This document shows positions 48,832-58,499 of a stretch of DNA of 64,000 bases, piece by piece. The translations under genes were made by a program, and so were the position numbers. The DNA lies in the NCBI RefSeq assembly GCF_022179405.1, contig NZ_BPQT01000012.1, positions 1-64,000 of the forward strand, given 5' to 3'. The stretch's first letter is position 1; each line of letters opens with the position of its first letter. Source of the DNA: Methylobacterium marchantiae. GTDB taxonomy: Bacteria > Pseudomonadota > Alphaproteobacteria > Rhizobiales > Beijerinckiaceae. The notes beneath the pieces were generated by a model. That model searched no databases, was not told the origin of the DNA, and saw only the letters and a program-made list of their open reading frames with translations.

Positions 48832-50328
48832 ATGGACCCTGTGGAACTGACGCTCACGCTGGACCCCAAATCCGAGAAGCCGCTCCAGGCGCAGGTGTTC
48901 GATCAAGTTCGAGAGATCATCCTGGACGGGCAGATCAAGGCCGGCATGGCTCTGCCTCCGAGCCGCCTGCTGGCGGAGCGACTGCGCGTGTCCCGCAACA
49001 CGGTGATGCTGGCCTACGAACGACTAGCGGCTGAGGGCTACGTCAGGGCGCGCGGCACCGCAGGCCTGTTCGTCGAGCCGATCTCGCCGGACAGTCTCCT
49101 GCTGATCCAACAGGGAAGTCGGTCCTTCACGAACGGCCCTGTCCCGGACGTTTCGAGCGAGCCCCTGCTCTGCTTCGCGGGCTCGCCCGGCGGGGGCGGC
49201 GACCGGCCCGAACTCGACTTCTGGGTCGGGCGGTCCGATCCGGCCGGGTTCCCGCTGGCCATCTGGCGACGGATCGTGACGCGGCTCCTGGTAAGGGAGA
49301 CGGCTTACCTCACCGATTACTGCGATCCGGCCGGCCTCCCGGATTTGCGCGCCGCCATCAGCACGCATCTACGGCGCGCCCGAGCGGTGGCGGTGACCGA
49401 GGATCAGGTCATCGTGACCACGGGCGGGCAGGACGCCCTCAACCTCGTGTTCAACCTGCTGAAGGGACATACCCGGCAACTCTGCATCGAGAACCCCTGC
49501 TACCTCGGAGCCTCGCTGATCTTCCGGAACGCCGGCCTGGAGATCCATCCGGTGCCGGTCGACGGCGAGGGGCTGCAAACGGACCTCCTGCCGACGTCCA
49601 AGGGCAGCCTGCTCTACGTCACGCCCTCGCACCAGTTCCCCACCGGGGCCACCATGCCGTTGACGCGGCGCCTGGCCCTGCTGCGATGGGCGGAGGAGAC
49701 CGACAGCTACATCGTCGAGGACGATTACGACAGCGACTTCCGGTATGACGGGCCGCCGCTGACGGCCCTGGCCGGTCTCGACGGAGGCCGGCGCGTCTTC
49801 TACGTCGGGACGTTTTCGAAGTCCGTGGGCGCCGGCCTGCGCATCGGCTTCGCCACGGTCCCGCGCCTGTTCTGGGACGAGGCGCGGATGCTGAAAGCAC
49901 GGATGAGCAACGGCCAGGCCTGGCTCGAGCAGGCCGCGCTCGCCGCCTTCATCGACGAGGGGCATTTCGACCGGCACCTGCGCCGGCTGAGGCAGGTCTA
50001 CAAGGCGCGTCGGGACTGCCTCGTCGGGGCGCTACGCAAGACGTTCGACGGGGCCGTCGTCCTCGGCGGCGAGAGTGGCCTGCATCTGGTCTGGCGCCTC
50101 CCGCCCGGCTTTCCGCCAGCCCGGCAGATCCAGTCCCTCGCACGCGGGCAGGGCATCGGGGTCTACGCCCTTTCGAGCGGGGCCGCCTACGATTTCGACC
50201 CCGGGGCACGGGACGACATGCTGGTCTTCGGTTACTCGTCGCTCACAGAGATGCAGATCGAGACCGCGATCGGCGAGTTGCGGCGGATCTTGCTTGGGAA
50301 CGCGGACCGGGGCGAAGGCACGGTCTAG
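48832..50328 (+). CDS. MocR-type regulator: GntR DNA-binding domain fused to PLP aminotransferase domain
   Basis: A 498-residue transcription factor. The N-terminal winged helix (about 15-80) reads VREIILDGQIKAGMALPPSR then RLRVSRNTVMLAYERLAAEG. The rest is a fold-type I aminotransferase-like domain with PLP-binding features: TTGGQDALNLVFNLL, YVTPSHQFPTGATMP, IVEDDYDSDFRYDG and the Schiff-base lysine in GTFSKSVGAGLRIGF. MocR proteins sense PLP-amino acid adducts. It is divergent from the molybdopterin oxidoreductase, suggesting it controls that gene and itself. A GTG at 48799 is an alternative start. Confidence 0.92.
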   Translation: MDPVELTLTLDPKSEKPLQAQVFDQVREIILDGQIKAGMALPPSRLLAERLRVSRNTVMLAYERLAAEGYVRARGTAGLFVEPISPDSLLLIQQGSRSFTNGPVPDVSSEPLLCFAGSPGGGGDRPELDFWVGRSDPAGFPLAIWRRIVTRLLVRETAYLTDYCDPAGLPDLRAAISTHLRRARAVAVTEDQVIVTTGGQDALNLVFNLLKGHTRQLCIENPCYLGASLIFRNAGLEIHPVPVDGEGLQTDLLPTSKGSLLYVTPSHQFPTGATMPLTRRLALLRWAEETDSYIVEDDYDSDFRYDGPPLTALAGLDGGRRVFYVGTFSKSVGAGLRIGFATVPRLFWDEARMLKARMSNGQAWLEQAALAAFIDEGHFDRHLRRLRQVYKARRDCLVGALRKTFDGAVVLGGESGLHLVWRLPPGFPPARQIQSLARGQGIGVYALSSGAAYDFDPGARDDMLVFGYSSLTEMQIETAIGELRRILLGNADRGEGTV

Positions 50329-50682
50329 GTCTGCTTCAGACCACCCATCGAAATGGCGTCTGCGGCGTAGTCGGGTCGCGACTGGACCCAGGGCCCGGGT
50401 CCCATCCGTCAGATTTGGATCACTGGCGGCCGCACCGGAGGCGGAGTTCGCACCTGCGGTTTCGTGAGCCGGATAACGGATAAAATCTTGAATTCACCGG
50501 GACATGCGGCCCGATCCGGTCGTTCGTCGGCGACGAAGCTGGGTATAAGTCCGGTTTTCTGTTGATATCCACCGCAACTGTGTTCGTCACCCCTCCAACA
50601 TTGTCATTGGAATCAAACAGCTGAGAGCCAGAGTGATCGTCAAGTCAGGGCCGGTGTATTTGGCAGAGTAAGGGTGGACGTG
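50329..50682. other. Intergenic region after mocR, no gene seen
   Basis: 354 bases with no convincing frame on either strand. A short GC-rich self-complementary stretch (gggcccgggtcc, about 50391-50402) could help end mocR transcription, but there is no T tract. The base composition falls towards the downstream gene, so a promoter for 50683 is likely here but cannot be pinned down. Confidence 0.4.
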
Positions 50683-51135
50683 ATGGCGCTCGTCTTGCGC
50701 TCCTTGAGTGATTTCAAGCGGTTTCTCGCGAAGCCGGGCGCGACGATTCAGATCGTGCGGAACACCTTCATCGAGCGCCAGCCCGCCTCGTTTCAGGAGG
50801 CCTATCGCGAAAAGGGCATGTACGAGCCCCGTACCGTCCAGGCGATCTCCAAGAAGGCGGCGGTCTTCGCCGTCAAGGGCCATCCGACGACCGTGTGGCT
50901 CTACTGGGACAAGGGAACGCGACACTGGCGCTATTCCGGCGATACCCTGGCGGTGCCGCTCAATACCGGCGTCGGGCCGCCCGACGAGATCGTCTATCGC
51001 TGCAGCTTCGCGCCCGGCTTCGAGCCGAAGATCCGTGCACCGGCCCGCCCCCGTGCCCCGGCCGCCGAACCTCCTCCGCCTGCGGACAAGCCGACCCCGA
51101 CGATGCCCGATCACGGACAGGGCCGCCTGTTCTGA
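50683..51135 (+). CDS. Hypothetical protein, unrecognised
   Basis: A 150-residue protein with a well-formed globular N-terminal 110 residues (MALVLRSLSDFKRFLAKPGA, FIERQPASFQEAYREKGMY, a central HPTTVWLYWDKGTRHWRYSG) and a proline/alanine-rich, disordered C-terminal tail ending PDHGQGRLF. The alternation of basic and aromatic residues suggests nucleic-acid or protein binding, but I do not recognise the family. An in-frame GTG at 50674 is an alternative start. It is alone between long intergenic regions. Confidence 0.7.
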   Translation: MALVLRSLSDFKRFLAKPGATIQIVRNTFIERQPASFQEAYREKGMYEPRTVQAISKKAAVFAVKGHPTTVWLYWDKGTRHWRYSGDTLAVPLNTGVGPPDEIVYRCSFAPGFEPKIRAPARPRAPAAEPPPPADKPTPTMPDHGQGRLF

Positions 51136-51455
51136 CCGCGCTCGAGACGGACGGGAAACCCGGCGACCTCGCCAGATCGGCCAGCCATCCGCGCAGCAGG
51201 CGCCAGAGGGTGCGCCACCCGTCCCAGGTCGAACCGGCGACCATTGGCCAGCGATCCCGATAAGTTCGTCGACGTAACGCAATCAGAGTATCGCAGGATT
51301 CGACGTTCTCAATAGCATTCGTCATGCGTGCGAATGGAATCCGATCGTTGTCGACAGTTATCCACGTGTGGAAGAGTCGTACGACAGGTTTCGTCTAAAA
51401 CTATACGTATCGATGTGCCGAAGAGATCGGTCCGAGGCCGCCGGAAACCTGCCTA
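51136..51455. other. Intergenic region between convergent genes, no gene seen
   Basis: 320 bases without coding character. It includes a single DnaA-box-like TTATCCACG at 51358-51366 that overlaps an inverted TCCACGTGTGGA dyad; one isolated box is not evidence for an origin. No terminator-like stem with T tract was found. Confidence 0.4.
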
Positions 51456-53309
51456 TCACGCGCTCTTCGCTGACGGCTCTTCCTTCGCAGGCGCGTCCCT
51501 GGCGTCGACACCTTTCCCCGTCTCGACGTTCTTGCCCACGGTCCGCCGGGCCCGGAAGGCGGGGCGTACTTCCGTCTCCTTGCGCTTGAGCATGGCGCGG
51601 TACTCGTCGCGCCGTTCGTGGATCGAGGCGATGACCAGCCCCATGGGGACGCCGACATCGACGAGCACGGCTTCGGACAGCTGCAGGGAGGCTTCGATCG
51701 TCTCCGGGACGGCATCGTCGACGCCCATCTCGTAGAGGGCCGTGGCGTGGCGGGCATCGCGGGCGCGGGCGACGATGGTGATGTCGCGCCGCTCCGCGCG
51801 GGCCGCTTCCACCACGGCTTCCACGGCGCGCGGATTGTCGAGGGTGACGACGAGGGCGCGGGCATTGGCGATGTCGCAGCGTCGCAGCAGCTCCGGGTTG
51901 GAGGAATCGCCGAAATAGACCGGGTTGCCGAGGCGGCGATGCTCCGAGACGCGGGCCGCGTCGGCATCGAGGGCGAGATACGGGATCTTGTGGCGGGCGA
52001 GCATCTCGCCGACCTGACGGCCGACACGGCCGTAGCCTGCGATGATGACGCGGTTCTGCTGCTTGTCCGGCACCGGCTCGGCGCGGGCGCGACCGAGATT
52101 GGAGCGGGACATCCGCTTGCCCAGGCGGCGGGCGAGGCTCGCCAGCCCCGGGATGGCGATCATCGTCACCGTGGTGACGATCAGGGCCGCCTGTCCGAGA
52201 CCGTCCGGTACGAGCCCGCCAGCGATGGCACCGCCGATGAGGACGAAGGCGAATTCGCCGCCAGGGCCGAGGAGGAGGGCCGCCTCCAGGGCGACGCCGC
52301 GCGAGATGCGCAGGAACCGGGCCGCGACCAGGATCACCGCGCCCTTGATCAGGATCAGCCCGATCGACAGGCCGAGGATCGTCTTCGGCGCCGCCATGAG
52401 CTGGGCCGGGTCGAGGTTCATGCCCACCGACACGAAGAAGACGCCGAGCAGCAGGCCCTTGAACGGATCGATCGTCGCCTCGATCGCCCGGCGATACTCG
52501 GTCTCGGCCAGGAGCAGCCCCGCCACGAAGGCGCCGAGCGTCATCGAGAGGCCGCTCGCCGCCGCCGTGAGGGCGGTCGCGACGATGACGAGGAGGCAGG
52601 CGGCCATGAACAGCTCCGGCGAGCGGGTCCGGGCGACGAGCTGGAACAGGGGGCGCAGGGCGAGGCGGCCCGCGACCACGATGAGGACGAGGGCGATGGC
52701 GGCCTGCCCGAGGGCGATGGCCAGCGCGCCTCCGACATTCGCGCCGTCGCTGCGGCCGAGCACGGCGATGGCGAACAGCATCGGCGCGACGGCGAGATCC
52801 TGGAACAGGAGCACCGCGAAGCTCGCGCGGCCCGCCGGCGTGTTGAGCCGCTTCTGCTCGGCGAGCACCGGCAGCACCACGGCGGTGGAGGAGAGAGCGA
52901 GGGCGAGACCCACGATGACCGAGGCGGCCAGCGGCACTTCGAGGGCGAACAGGATCGCGCCGATGACGAGGGAGGAGGCGACAACCTGCGTCGATCCGAG
53001 CCCGAAGACGAGGCGGCGCAGGGTGCGCAGGCGCTCCCACGACAGCTCGACGCCGATCATGAACATGAGGAAGATCACGCCGAACTCGGCCAGATGCGCG
53101 ATCTCGGACCGGTTGCCGATGGTGAAGATCGAGAGCCAGGGGATCGTGTCCGCGAGCCGTCCGAGGCCGAAGGGTCCGAGAAGCGCGCCCGCACCGATGA
53201 AGCCCAGAACCGGGCTGATGCGCAGCCGATGGAACAGCGGCACCACCACGCCTGCGGTGACGAGAAAGATGATCGCTTCCTTGTAGGATCCGGCGTGAAC
53301 GTCCGTCAT
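51456..53309 (-). CDS. CPA2-family monovalent cation:proton antiporter with RCK domain (KefB/YbaL type)
   Basis: A 617-residue membrane transporter exchanging K+ (or Na+) for H+. About twelve hydrophobic helices span residues 8-385 (GVVVPLFHRLRISPVLGFIG, ALALSSTAVVLPVLAEQKRL with the characteristic SSTAVV, FFVSVGMNLDPAQL). A TrkA-N/RCK domain follows (NRVIIAGYGRVGRQVGEMLA, YFGDSSNPELLRRCDI) as in KefB and YbaL, so gating by nucleotide is expected. The C-terminal 60 residues are charged and disordered. The ATG at 53309 is preferred; upstream in-frame codons look non-coding. No KefF/G ancillary gene is nearby. Confidence 0.92.
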   Translation of the reverse strand: MTDVHAGSYKEAIIFLVTAGVVVPLFHRLRISPVLGFIGAGALLGPFGLGRLADTIPWLSIFTIGNRSEIAHLAEFGVIFLMFMIGVELSWERLRTLRRLVFGLGSTQVVASSLVIGAILFALEVPLAASVIVGLALALSSTAVVLPVLAEQKRLNTPAGRASFAVLLFQDLAVAPMLFAIAVLGRSDGANVGGALAIALGQAAIALVLIVVAGRLALRPLFQLVARTRSPELFMAACLLVIVATALTAAASGLSMTLGAFVAGLLLAETEYRRAIEATIDPFKGLLLGVFFVSVGMNLDPAQLMAAPKTILGLSIGLILIKGAVILVAARFLRISRGVALEAALLLGPGGEFAFVLIGGAIAGGLVPDGLGQAALIVTTVTMIAIPGLASLARRLGKRMSRSNLGRARAEPVPDKQQNRVIIAGYGRVGRQVGEMLARHKIPYLALDADAARVSEHRRLGNPVYFGDSSNPELLRRCDIANARALVVTLDNPRAVEAVVEAARAERRDITIVARARDARHATALYEMGVDDAVPETIEASLQLSEAVLVDVGVPMGLVIASIHERRDEYRAMLKRKETEVRPAFRARRTVGKNVETGKGVDARDAPAKEEPSAKSA

Positions 53310-53529
53310 CGAGCTTGGCGGTCTCCCGAAGGAATACGTGCGAGGGCCGGCCGGCTCGGCCGAAGTTCTGCACAGGGAACTCCGGCTGCGGGAATCCGGG
53401 GGACTCGCCGGCAGCGCTGAGACCATGCAAGCCCATGTGCCATATGAGCAACCGGCTTTTCGCCGGTCCATGCGGATTTCGCCTCCGGGACGCCCGAGCC
53501 ATGCATCCCGGTGGCCGATCCGGAGCCCT

Positions 53530-53603
53530 GTTTTTGCGCTGCGGTTGCGTTGGCGCAAAAACGGCACAATGGCCGCATATGGCCGAACTTAACGATCCGT
53601 TAA
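53530..53603. promoter_or_regulatory. Two inverted repeats in the antiporter/membrane-pair divergent gap
   Basis: GTTTTTGCGC (53530-53539) pairs perfectly with GCGCAAAAAC (53553-53562) across a 13-nt loop, and TTAACG (53589-53594) pairs with CGTTAA (53598-53603). Both lie 60-135 bp before the start of the two-gene membrane operon. The rest of the 354-bp gap (53310-53663) holds nothing recognisable. Confidence 0.5.
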
Positions 53604-53663
53604 GACCCGGCTTTCGTCCCGATACTTCTTCGTTCGTCGCGTTTCTGAAGACACGAGTGCCTC

Positions 53664-54866
53664 ATGCGAAAGTCGGCCCCCAACCGGGATGTTCAGCGCG
53701 AGCGCCGCGACTGGATCCGCGAATCCGAACGCTGGACCCACGAGCGTCATCTGGAAAAGGGCTACCGGATCAAGTGGGGCTACGTCGCCATCGCCTATCT
53801 GGTGGAGTTCATGGTCATCGGCGCCTCGCTCTGGGGCGCGTGGCTGTTCGCGGGCGTCTACAGCGACGGCGACGACAAGGCCTTCTACTTCATGCTGCTG
53901 GCGCCGCTGGTCTATGCCGCGGTGGAACTCTGCCGCGTGCCGCTGGGCATCCTGGCCCGCACGCAGCGCTCCTACTTCATCCGGGCGCTGGCCATCGTTG
54001 GCATCGTCTTCGCCGCCGGCGTCACCACGAAATCGGTGTCGCAGCTCGGCGAGATGATGTTCCATCCCCGTCTGATGGACGCGGCCAAGGCCAAGACCGC
54101 CCTCAAGGACGCCCAGGCCGACCGTTCGACCATCGACGGCCGGATCGCCGCCGCGGATGCCCGGGTCGCGCAATACACCACCGAGCTCGACCAGATCGAG
54201 AAGCGCGCCGCCGAGAATGCGAGCCAGCTCTCGGCCCTGCCGGCCCAGCGCTGCGAGCGCGTCTACGGCACCAACAGCAAGGGCCAGCGCTATTCCAACC
54301 TGAAATGCGTCACCGACCCGCGCACCGCGACCCTGAACGCCAGCGTCGGCAAGGCCGGCGCCGACCGGGCGGTGGTGACGAAGTCCCTCGAAGAGGCGCG
54401 CAACGCCCGCGCCGAACTCGATCGCGGTGCGGCCGAGCGCAAGGTCGCCGATGCCGAGCAGGTCTACCGGAACTCGGTGAACCGCTCGCAGCTCCACTCC
54501 TTCACCGCCATGGTCTACGGCGTCGACCCGATCGACGTGACCGACGCGCAGGTCCACGCCTTCCTGCGCATCTTCGTGTTCGTGCCCGCCCTCTGCGCCG
54601 CCTTCGCCTCCACCATCCTGGCGCTCTGCGCGGTCTCGGTGCGCAAGACCTTCATGGACGAGGACGATCTCGGCGCGGCCGTGAACCTGGAGGCGACGCC
54701 CTACATGCTTGATTCCATCACCGAGTCCCTGCGCGAGGAGATGGGGCTGGCGCCGCCCAAACCCGTGCGTGACGTGACGGCCACGGGCGCGGTGATCCCG
54801 ATGGATCGCCGCTCGGCGCCCAACACCAACACGCCGCCGGCCGCCAGCGCGGGAGTCGGTGCATGA
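53664..54866 (+). CDS. Unrecognised polytopic membrane protein with coiled coil
   Basis: A 400-residue protein of unknown function. It has a charged cytoplasmic N-terminus (RDVQRERRDWIRESERW), three closely spaced hydrophobic segments (about 38-66, 73-96 and 104-125), a helical coiled-coil-like region (about 140-275) containing a cysteine pair CERVYG...NLKC, a fourth hydrophobic segment (about 293-318, FVFVPALCAAFASTILALCA) and a proline-rich tail. The stop overlaps the next start as ATGA, so the two proteins are probably made in fixed ratio. A periplasmic coiled coil between membrane halves is suggestive of an envelope or secretion component, but this is inference. Confidence 0.75.
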   Translation: MRKSAPNRDVQRERRDWIRESERWTHERHLEKGYRIKWGYVAIAYLVEFMVIGASLWGAWLFAGVYSDGDDKAFYFMLLAPLVYAAVELCRVPLGILARTQRSYFIRALAIVGIVFAAGVTTKSVSQLGEMMFHPRLMDAAKAKTALKDAQADRSTIDGRIAAADARVAQYTTELDQIEKRAAENASQLSALPAQRCERVYGTNSKGQRYSNLKCVTDPRTATLNASVGKAGADRAVVTKSLEEARNARAELDRGAAERKVADAEQVYRNSVNRSQLHSFTAMVYGVDPIDVTDAQVHAFLRIFVFVPALCAAFASTILALCAVSVRKTFMDEDDLGAAVNLEATPYMLDSITESLREEMGLAPPKPVRDVTATGAVIPMDRRSAPNTNTPPAASAGVGA

Positions 54867-55507
54867 GCCTCCACGCATCGGGGACGCCGGAGAACGTCGT
54901 CCTGGCCCAGAGCGTCAACGGGCGCCTGCGGGCCGAGGCGCGGATCATCGCCGCGCGCGCCTTCTTGTTCCGGGCGATCGGGGCGGGCGCCTTCGCGGCG
55001 CTGGCCGGCATCGGCATCGGCGCCGCCTCCTACGGCTACGCCTACATGAACCAGTTCGACTCGGCGGCCGAGAAGATCGCGGCCGCCATGCAGACGGCGC
55101 TCGCCGACGTGACCCTGAAGACCAAGGGCGAGGTGACGCTCACCGACAACGTGCTCAAGCTCGAAGGCGGCCCCGTCCGGTCCTCGCCCGCGCCGACGCA
55201 GGCCCAGCTCGGCAAGGACGCGGCGCCGGCCTCGAAGGCCACGGTGAACACCACCTTCACGGTGTTCAAGCAGGTGCCCTACATGGACGGCCAAATCGTC
55301 ACCGGCTGGAACTTCCGCGCCAACGAGGAGGCGCCGTTCCAGCAATATTGCTACTTCTCCCGACGGACCAACGAGGCCAAGGGCCAGGTGGAGATGAAGA
55401 TCGACCTCGCCATGGACGGCAAGGTGCTGCCCCAGCCGCAGAAATCCGACGTCAACCTCGCGATCCTGGCCTCGAACTGCGTGTGGAGCGACGGGAAGGC
55501 TCTGTGA
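54863..55507 (+). CDS. Unrecognised single-pass membrane protein, partner of the preceding gene
   Basis: A 214-residue protein with one hydrophobic segment (about 36-62, ending GIGIGAASYGYAYMNQF), placing a soluble C-terminal domain probably in the periplasm. That domain has a beta-rich look (VTLTDNVLKLEGGPV, ATVNTTFTVFKQVPYMDGQI, VTGWNFRANEEAPFQQYCYF) and two cysteines. It is translationally coupled to the upstream membrane protein by an ATGA overlap. No family is recognised. The pair may form a complex in the inner membrane. Confidence 0.72.
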   Translation: MSLHASGTPENVVLAQSVNGRLRAEARIIAARAFLFRAIGAGAFAALAGIGIGAASYGYAYMNQFDSAAEKIAAAMQTALADVTLKTKGEVTLTDNVLKLEGGPVRSSPAPTQAQLGKDAAPASKATVNTTFTVFKQVPYMDGQIVTGWNFRANEEAPFQQYCYFSRRTNEAKGQVEMKIDLAMDGKVLPQPQKSDVNLAILASNCVWSDGKAL

Positions 55508-55516
55508 GTCGCCTGT

Positions 55517-55963
55517 TCAGGCCGGTCGATCCTCCGGTGCCTGCCGCGTGGGGTTGATGACCGTCAGACCGATGAAATCCCGCTCGTTCGCGGTGACCAC
55601 GACGCAGTCGTTCACCTGCGCGATCGCCGCGATGATCATGTCGAGGGCGGAGCGGGGACGGCCGGCCCGCCGCCCCTCCGCCATCAGCCTCGCCCACACG
55701 AGCGCCGCGTCGCCGTCGAAGGACAGAATTCGGCCCGCGAACAGGGCGACGGGTCCGTCCTTGCCGGAAAACTACGCTTCCAGATCGTCTCGCTTGCGGC
55801 CGCTGGGCATCTCCAGAATGCCCCTTCGGATCTCCGCCACCGTGAGGGAGGCAATGAAAAGGTCGGAATCCGGTCGATCCGCCAGCCAGGCCGTCAGCAA
55901 GGTGGAAGGCGTCGGCTTGACGATGTCGCTGATGACGTTGGTGTCGAGAAGATAGCGGGTCAC
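55517..55963 (-). pseudogene. vapC: VapC-type PIN toxin gene interrupted by an amber codon
   Basis: A PIN-domain RNase read through in one frame for 148 codons, but with TAG at codon 64 (55772-55774). Before it: MTRYLLDTNVISDIVKP (first acidic residue D7) and SLTVAEIRRGILEM. After it, in the same frame: FSGKDGPVALFAGRIL, SALDMIIAAIA (catalytic Asp) and VVTANERDFIG. Homologues of this type usually have tryptophan at the stop position (LEAWF), so a TGG-to-TAG change explains the break. The GTG start overlaps the antitoxin stop as GTGA. Toxin activity is probably lost unless amber is suppressed. Confidence 0.85.
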
Positions 55964-56262
55964 AGGTCGATCCCGCGCCCCGCTCCCTTGTCGCGATTCA
56001 GCTCCAGATCCGACCCCACCAGCGGAGACCTGCGCAGGGCTGCGAGAATACCGCCCGTCTTTTCAGGCGAACCTTGGAGCGCGTCGGTGAGGGCAGTGCG
56101 GATGCGGGCGGCGTCCGGCCCGTCCTCCGTCAGCCGACTGGCGATGGAACGGATCAGCGGGCGGTCGGTTTCCCTCGCCACCACTTCGAAGCGTGCTATG
56201 CCGCGCTGCGTCAGTCGGAGCCGATAGGCGCTGAGCGCTCGCTTCTGCGACGTGTTGTCCAT
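55960..56262 (-). CDS. VapB-like antitoxin
   Basis: A 100-residue protein immediately upstream of, and overlapping, the broken vapC. The N-terminus (LSAYRLRLTQRGIARFEVVA) resembles the ribbon-helix-helix-like DNA-binding part of antitoxins in this group; the C-terminal part (GGILAALRRSPLVGSDLELN) would wrap the PIN toxin. The ATG at 56262 gives the complete protein. The frame is open and unremarkable, so the antitoxin appears intact while the toxin is not. Confidence 0.82.
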   Translation of the reverse strand: MDNTSQKRALSAYRLRLTQRGIARFEVVARETDRPLIRSIASRLTEDGPDAARIRTALTDALQGSPEKTGGILAALRRSPLVGSDLELNRDKGAGRGIDL

Positions 56263-56401
56263 GGCTCGCCTCCGCCGTATAGCCGGTCATATATCCGGTC
56301 GGATCGACACCGGCAAGAAACGGCTAGAACGGCGGCCAAGAACGGTGATGGTGCCGTACTGGGCCGTTGGCCCCGCAACCCCCCGCACGGACGGACGCCT
56401 C

Positions 56402-57253
<852 letters not shown>

Positions 57254-57295
57254 AACAGAGCTTCGGTCGCTGACGGGTATCGAACCGCGCCGTTG

Positions 57296-57400
57296 TCCCG
57301 GGGCGCCGGAGGCGAGCCCGGGATCCAGAGCCGCCGACGATGCCTGGAACGAGCCGGACCTGCGTTTCCGGATCCTGGGCTCCGTGACGCGGCCCCGGGA
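57296..57400. repeat. Palindromic dispersed-repeat element
   Basis: About 105 bp forming a long imperfect hairpin: the left arm TCCCGGGGC ... GAGCCCGGGATCC (57296-57326) pairs with GGATCCTGGGCTC ... GCCCCGGGA (57370-57400). It fills the gap between the MoxR gene and the aldo/keto reductase gene and has the form of a non-coding repetitive extragenic element. Confidence 0.65.
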
Positions 57401-57503
57401 TGACGCGGGGACGGGAAACAGGGCGCCGCCATCAAGACCGGGCCTTGGGGTCAGCGAGGGCCGGCTCGTCTCGGGCCAGCATGTCGTCGGAGGATGAAGT
57501 CTC

Positions 57504-58484
57504 ATGAAGATGAAGAAACTCGGCCGGACCGGTATCGACGTCTCGCCGCTCTGCCTCGGCTGCATGACCTACGGCATTCCCGAGCGCGGCCCCCATCCCT
57601 GGACGATGCGGGAGGACGAGAGCCGGCCGCTGATCCGCCAGGCGCTCGACCTCGGCATCAATTTCTTCGACACGGCGAACTACTATTCGGACGGGACCAG
57701 CGAGGAGATCGTCGGACGGGCGCTGAAGGATTTCGCCGACCGCGACGCCATCGTGCTCGCCACCAAGTGCTACTACCCGCTGAAGGACCAGCCCAATGCC
57801 GGCGGCCTCTCGCGCAAGGCGATCTTCGCCTCGATCGATGCGAGCCTGAAGCGCCTCGGCACCGATTACGTCGATCTCTTCCAGATCCATCGCTGGGATT
57901 ACGGGACGCCGATCGAGGTGACGATGGAGGCGCTGCACGACGTGGTGAAGGCCGGCAAGGCCCGCAGCATCGGCGCGTCGTCGATGTTCGCCTGGCAATT
58001 CGCCAAGGCCCTGTTCACCGCCGACCTCCACGGCTGGACCCGGTTCGCGACGATGCAGGACCATTACAACCTGCTCCACCGCGAGGAGGAGCGCGAGATG
58101 CTGCCGCTCTGCGCCGACCAGGGGATCGGAGTGCTTCCCTGGAGCCCCCTGGCTCGCGGCCGCCTGACCCGCGATTGGGACGAGACGAGCGCGCGCCAGG
58201 ATTCCGACGAGGTCGGCAAGCGGCTCTACGATGCGACGGTGGAGGCGGACCGGGCCATCGTCGCCAAGGTGGCGGAGATCGCCGCGTCTCGCGGCGTCTC
58301 GCGGGCGCAGGTGGCGCTCGCCTGGGTGATCCAGAAGCCGATCGTGACCTCGCCGATCATCGGCGCCTCGAAGCCCGCGCATCTGACGGACGCCGTGGCG
58401 GCCCTCGATCTGGCCCTGACCGCGGACGAGATCTCGGCCCTCGAATCCCTCTACACGCCGCATCCAGTGGTCGGCTTCCAGTAG
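57504..58484 (+). CDS. Aldo/keto reductase
   Basis: NADPH-dependent TIM-barrel oxidoreductase of 326 residues. The catalytic tetrad is visible: D and Y in NFFDTANYYSDGTSEE, K in VLATKCYYPL and H in DLFQIHRWDYG. Other features are KKLGRTGIDVSPLCLGCMTY at the N-terminus and the cofactor-binding SPIIGASKPAHL near the C-terminus. It belongs to the YajO/YhdN-like group acting on small aldehydes and ketones. GGAGG lies 10 nt before the ATG. Monocistronic. Confidence 0.94.
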   Translation: MKMKKLGRTGIDVSPLCLGCMTYGIPERGPHPWTMREDESRPLIRQALDLGINFFDTANYYSDGTSEEIVGRALKDFADRDAIVLATKCYYPLKDQPNAGGLSRKAIFASIDASLKRLGTDYVDLFQIHRWDYGTPIEVTMEALHDVVKAGKARSIGASSMFAWQFAKALFTADLHGWTRFATMQDHYNLLHREEEREMLPLCADQGIGVLPWSPLARGRLTRDWDETSARQDSDEVGKRLYDATVEADRAIVAKVAEIAASRGVSRAQVALAWVIQKPIVTSPIIGASKPAHLTDAVAALDLALTADEISALESLYTPHPVVGFQ

Positions 58485-58499
58485 GGCGGCTCAGCGCCG

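Noticed and set aside
51358-51366. DnaA-box-like TTATCCACG as a sign of an origin
   Set aside because: A single isolated box, without an AT-rich unwinding element, other boxes or replication genes nearby.
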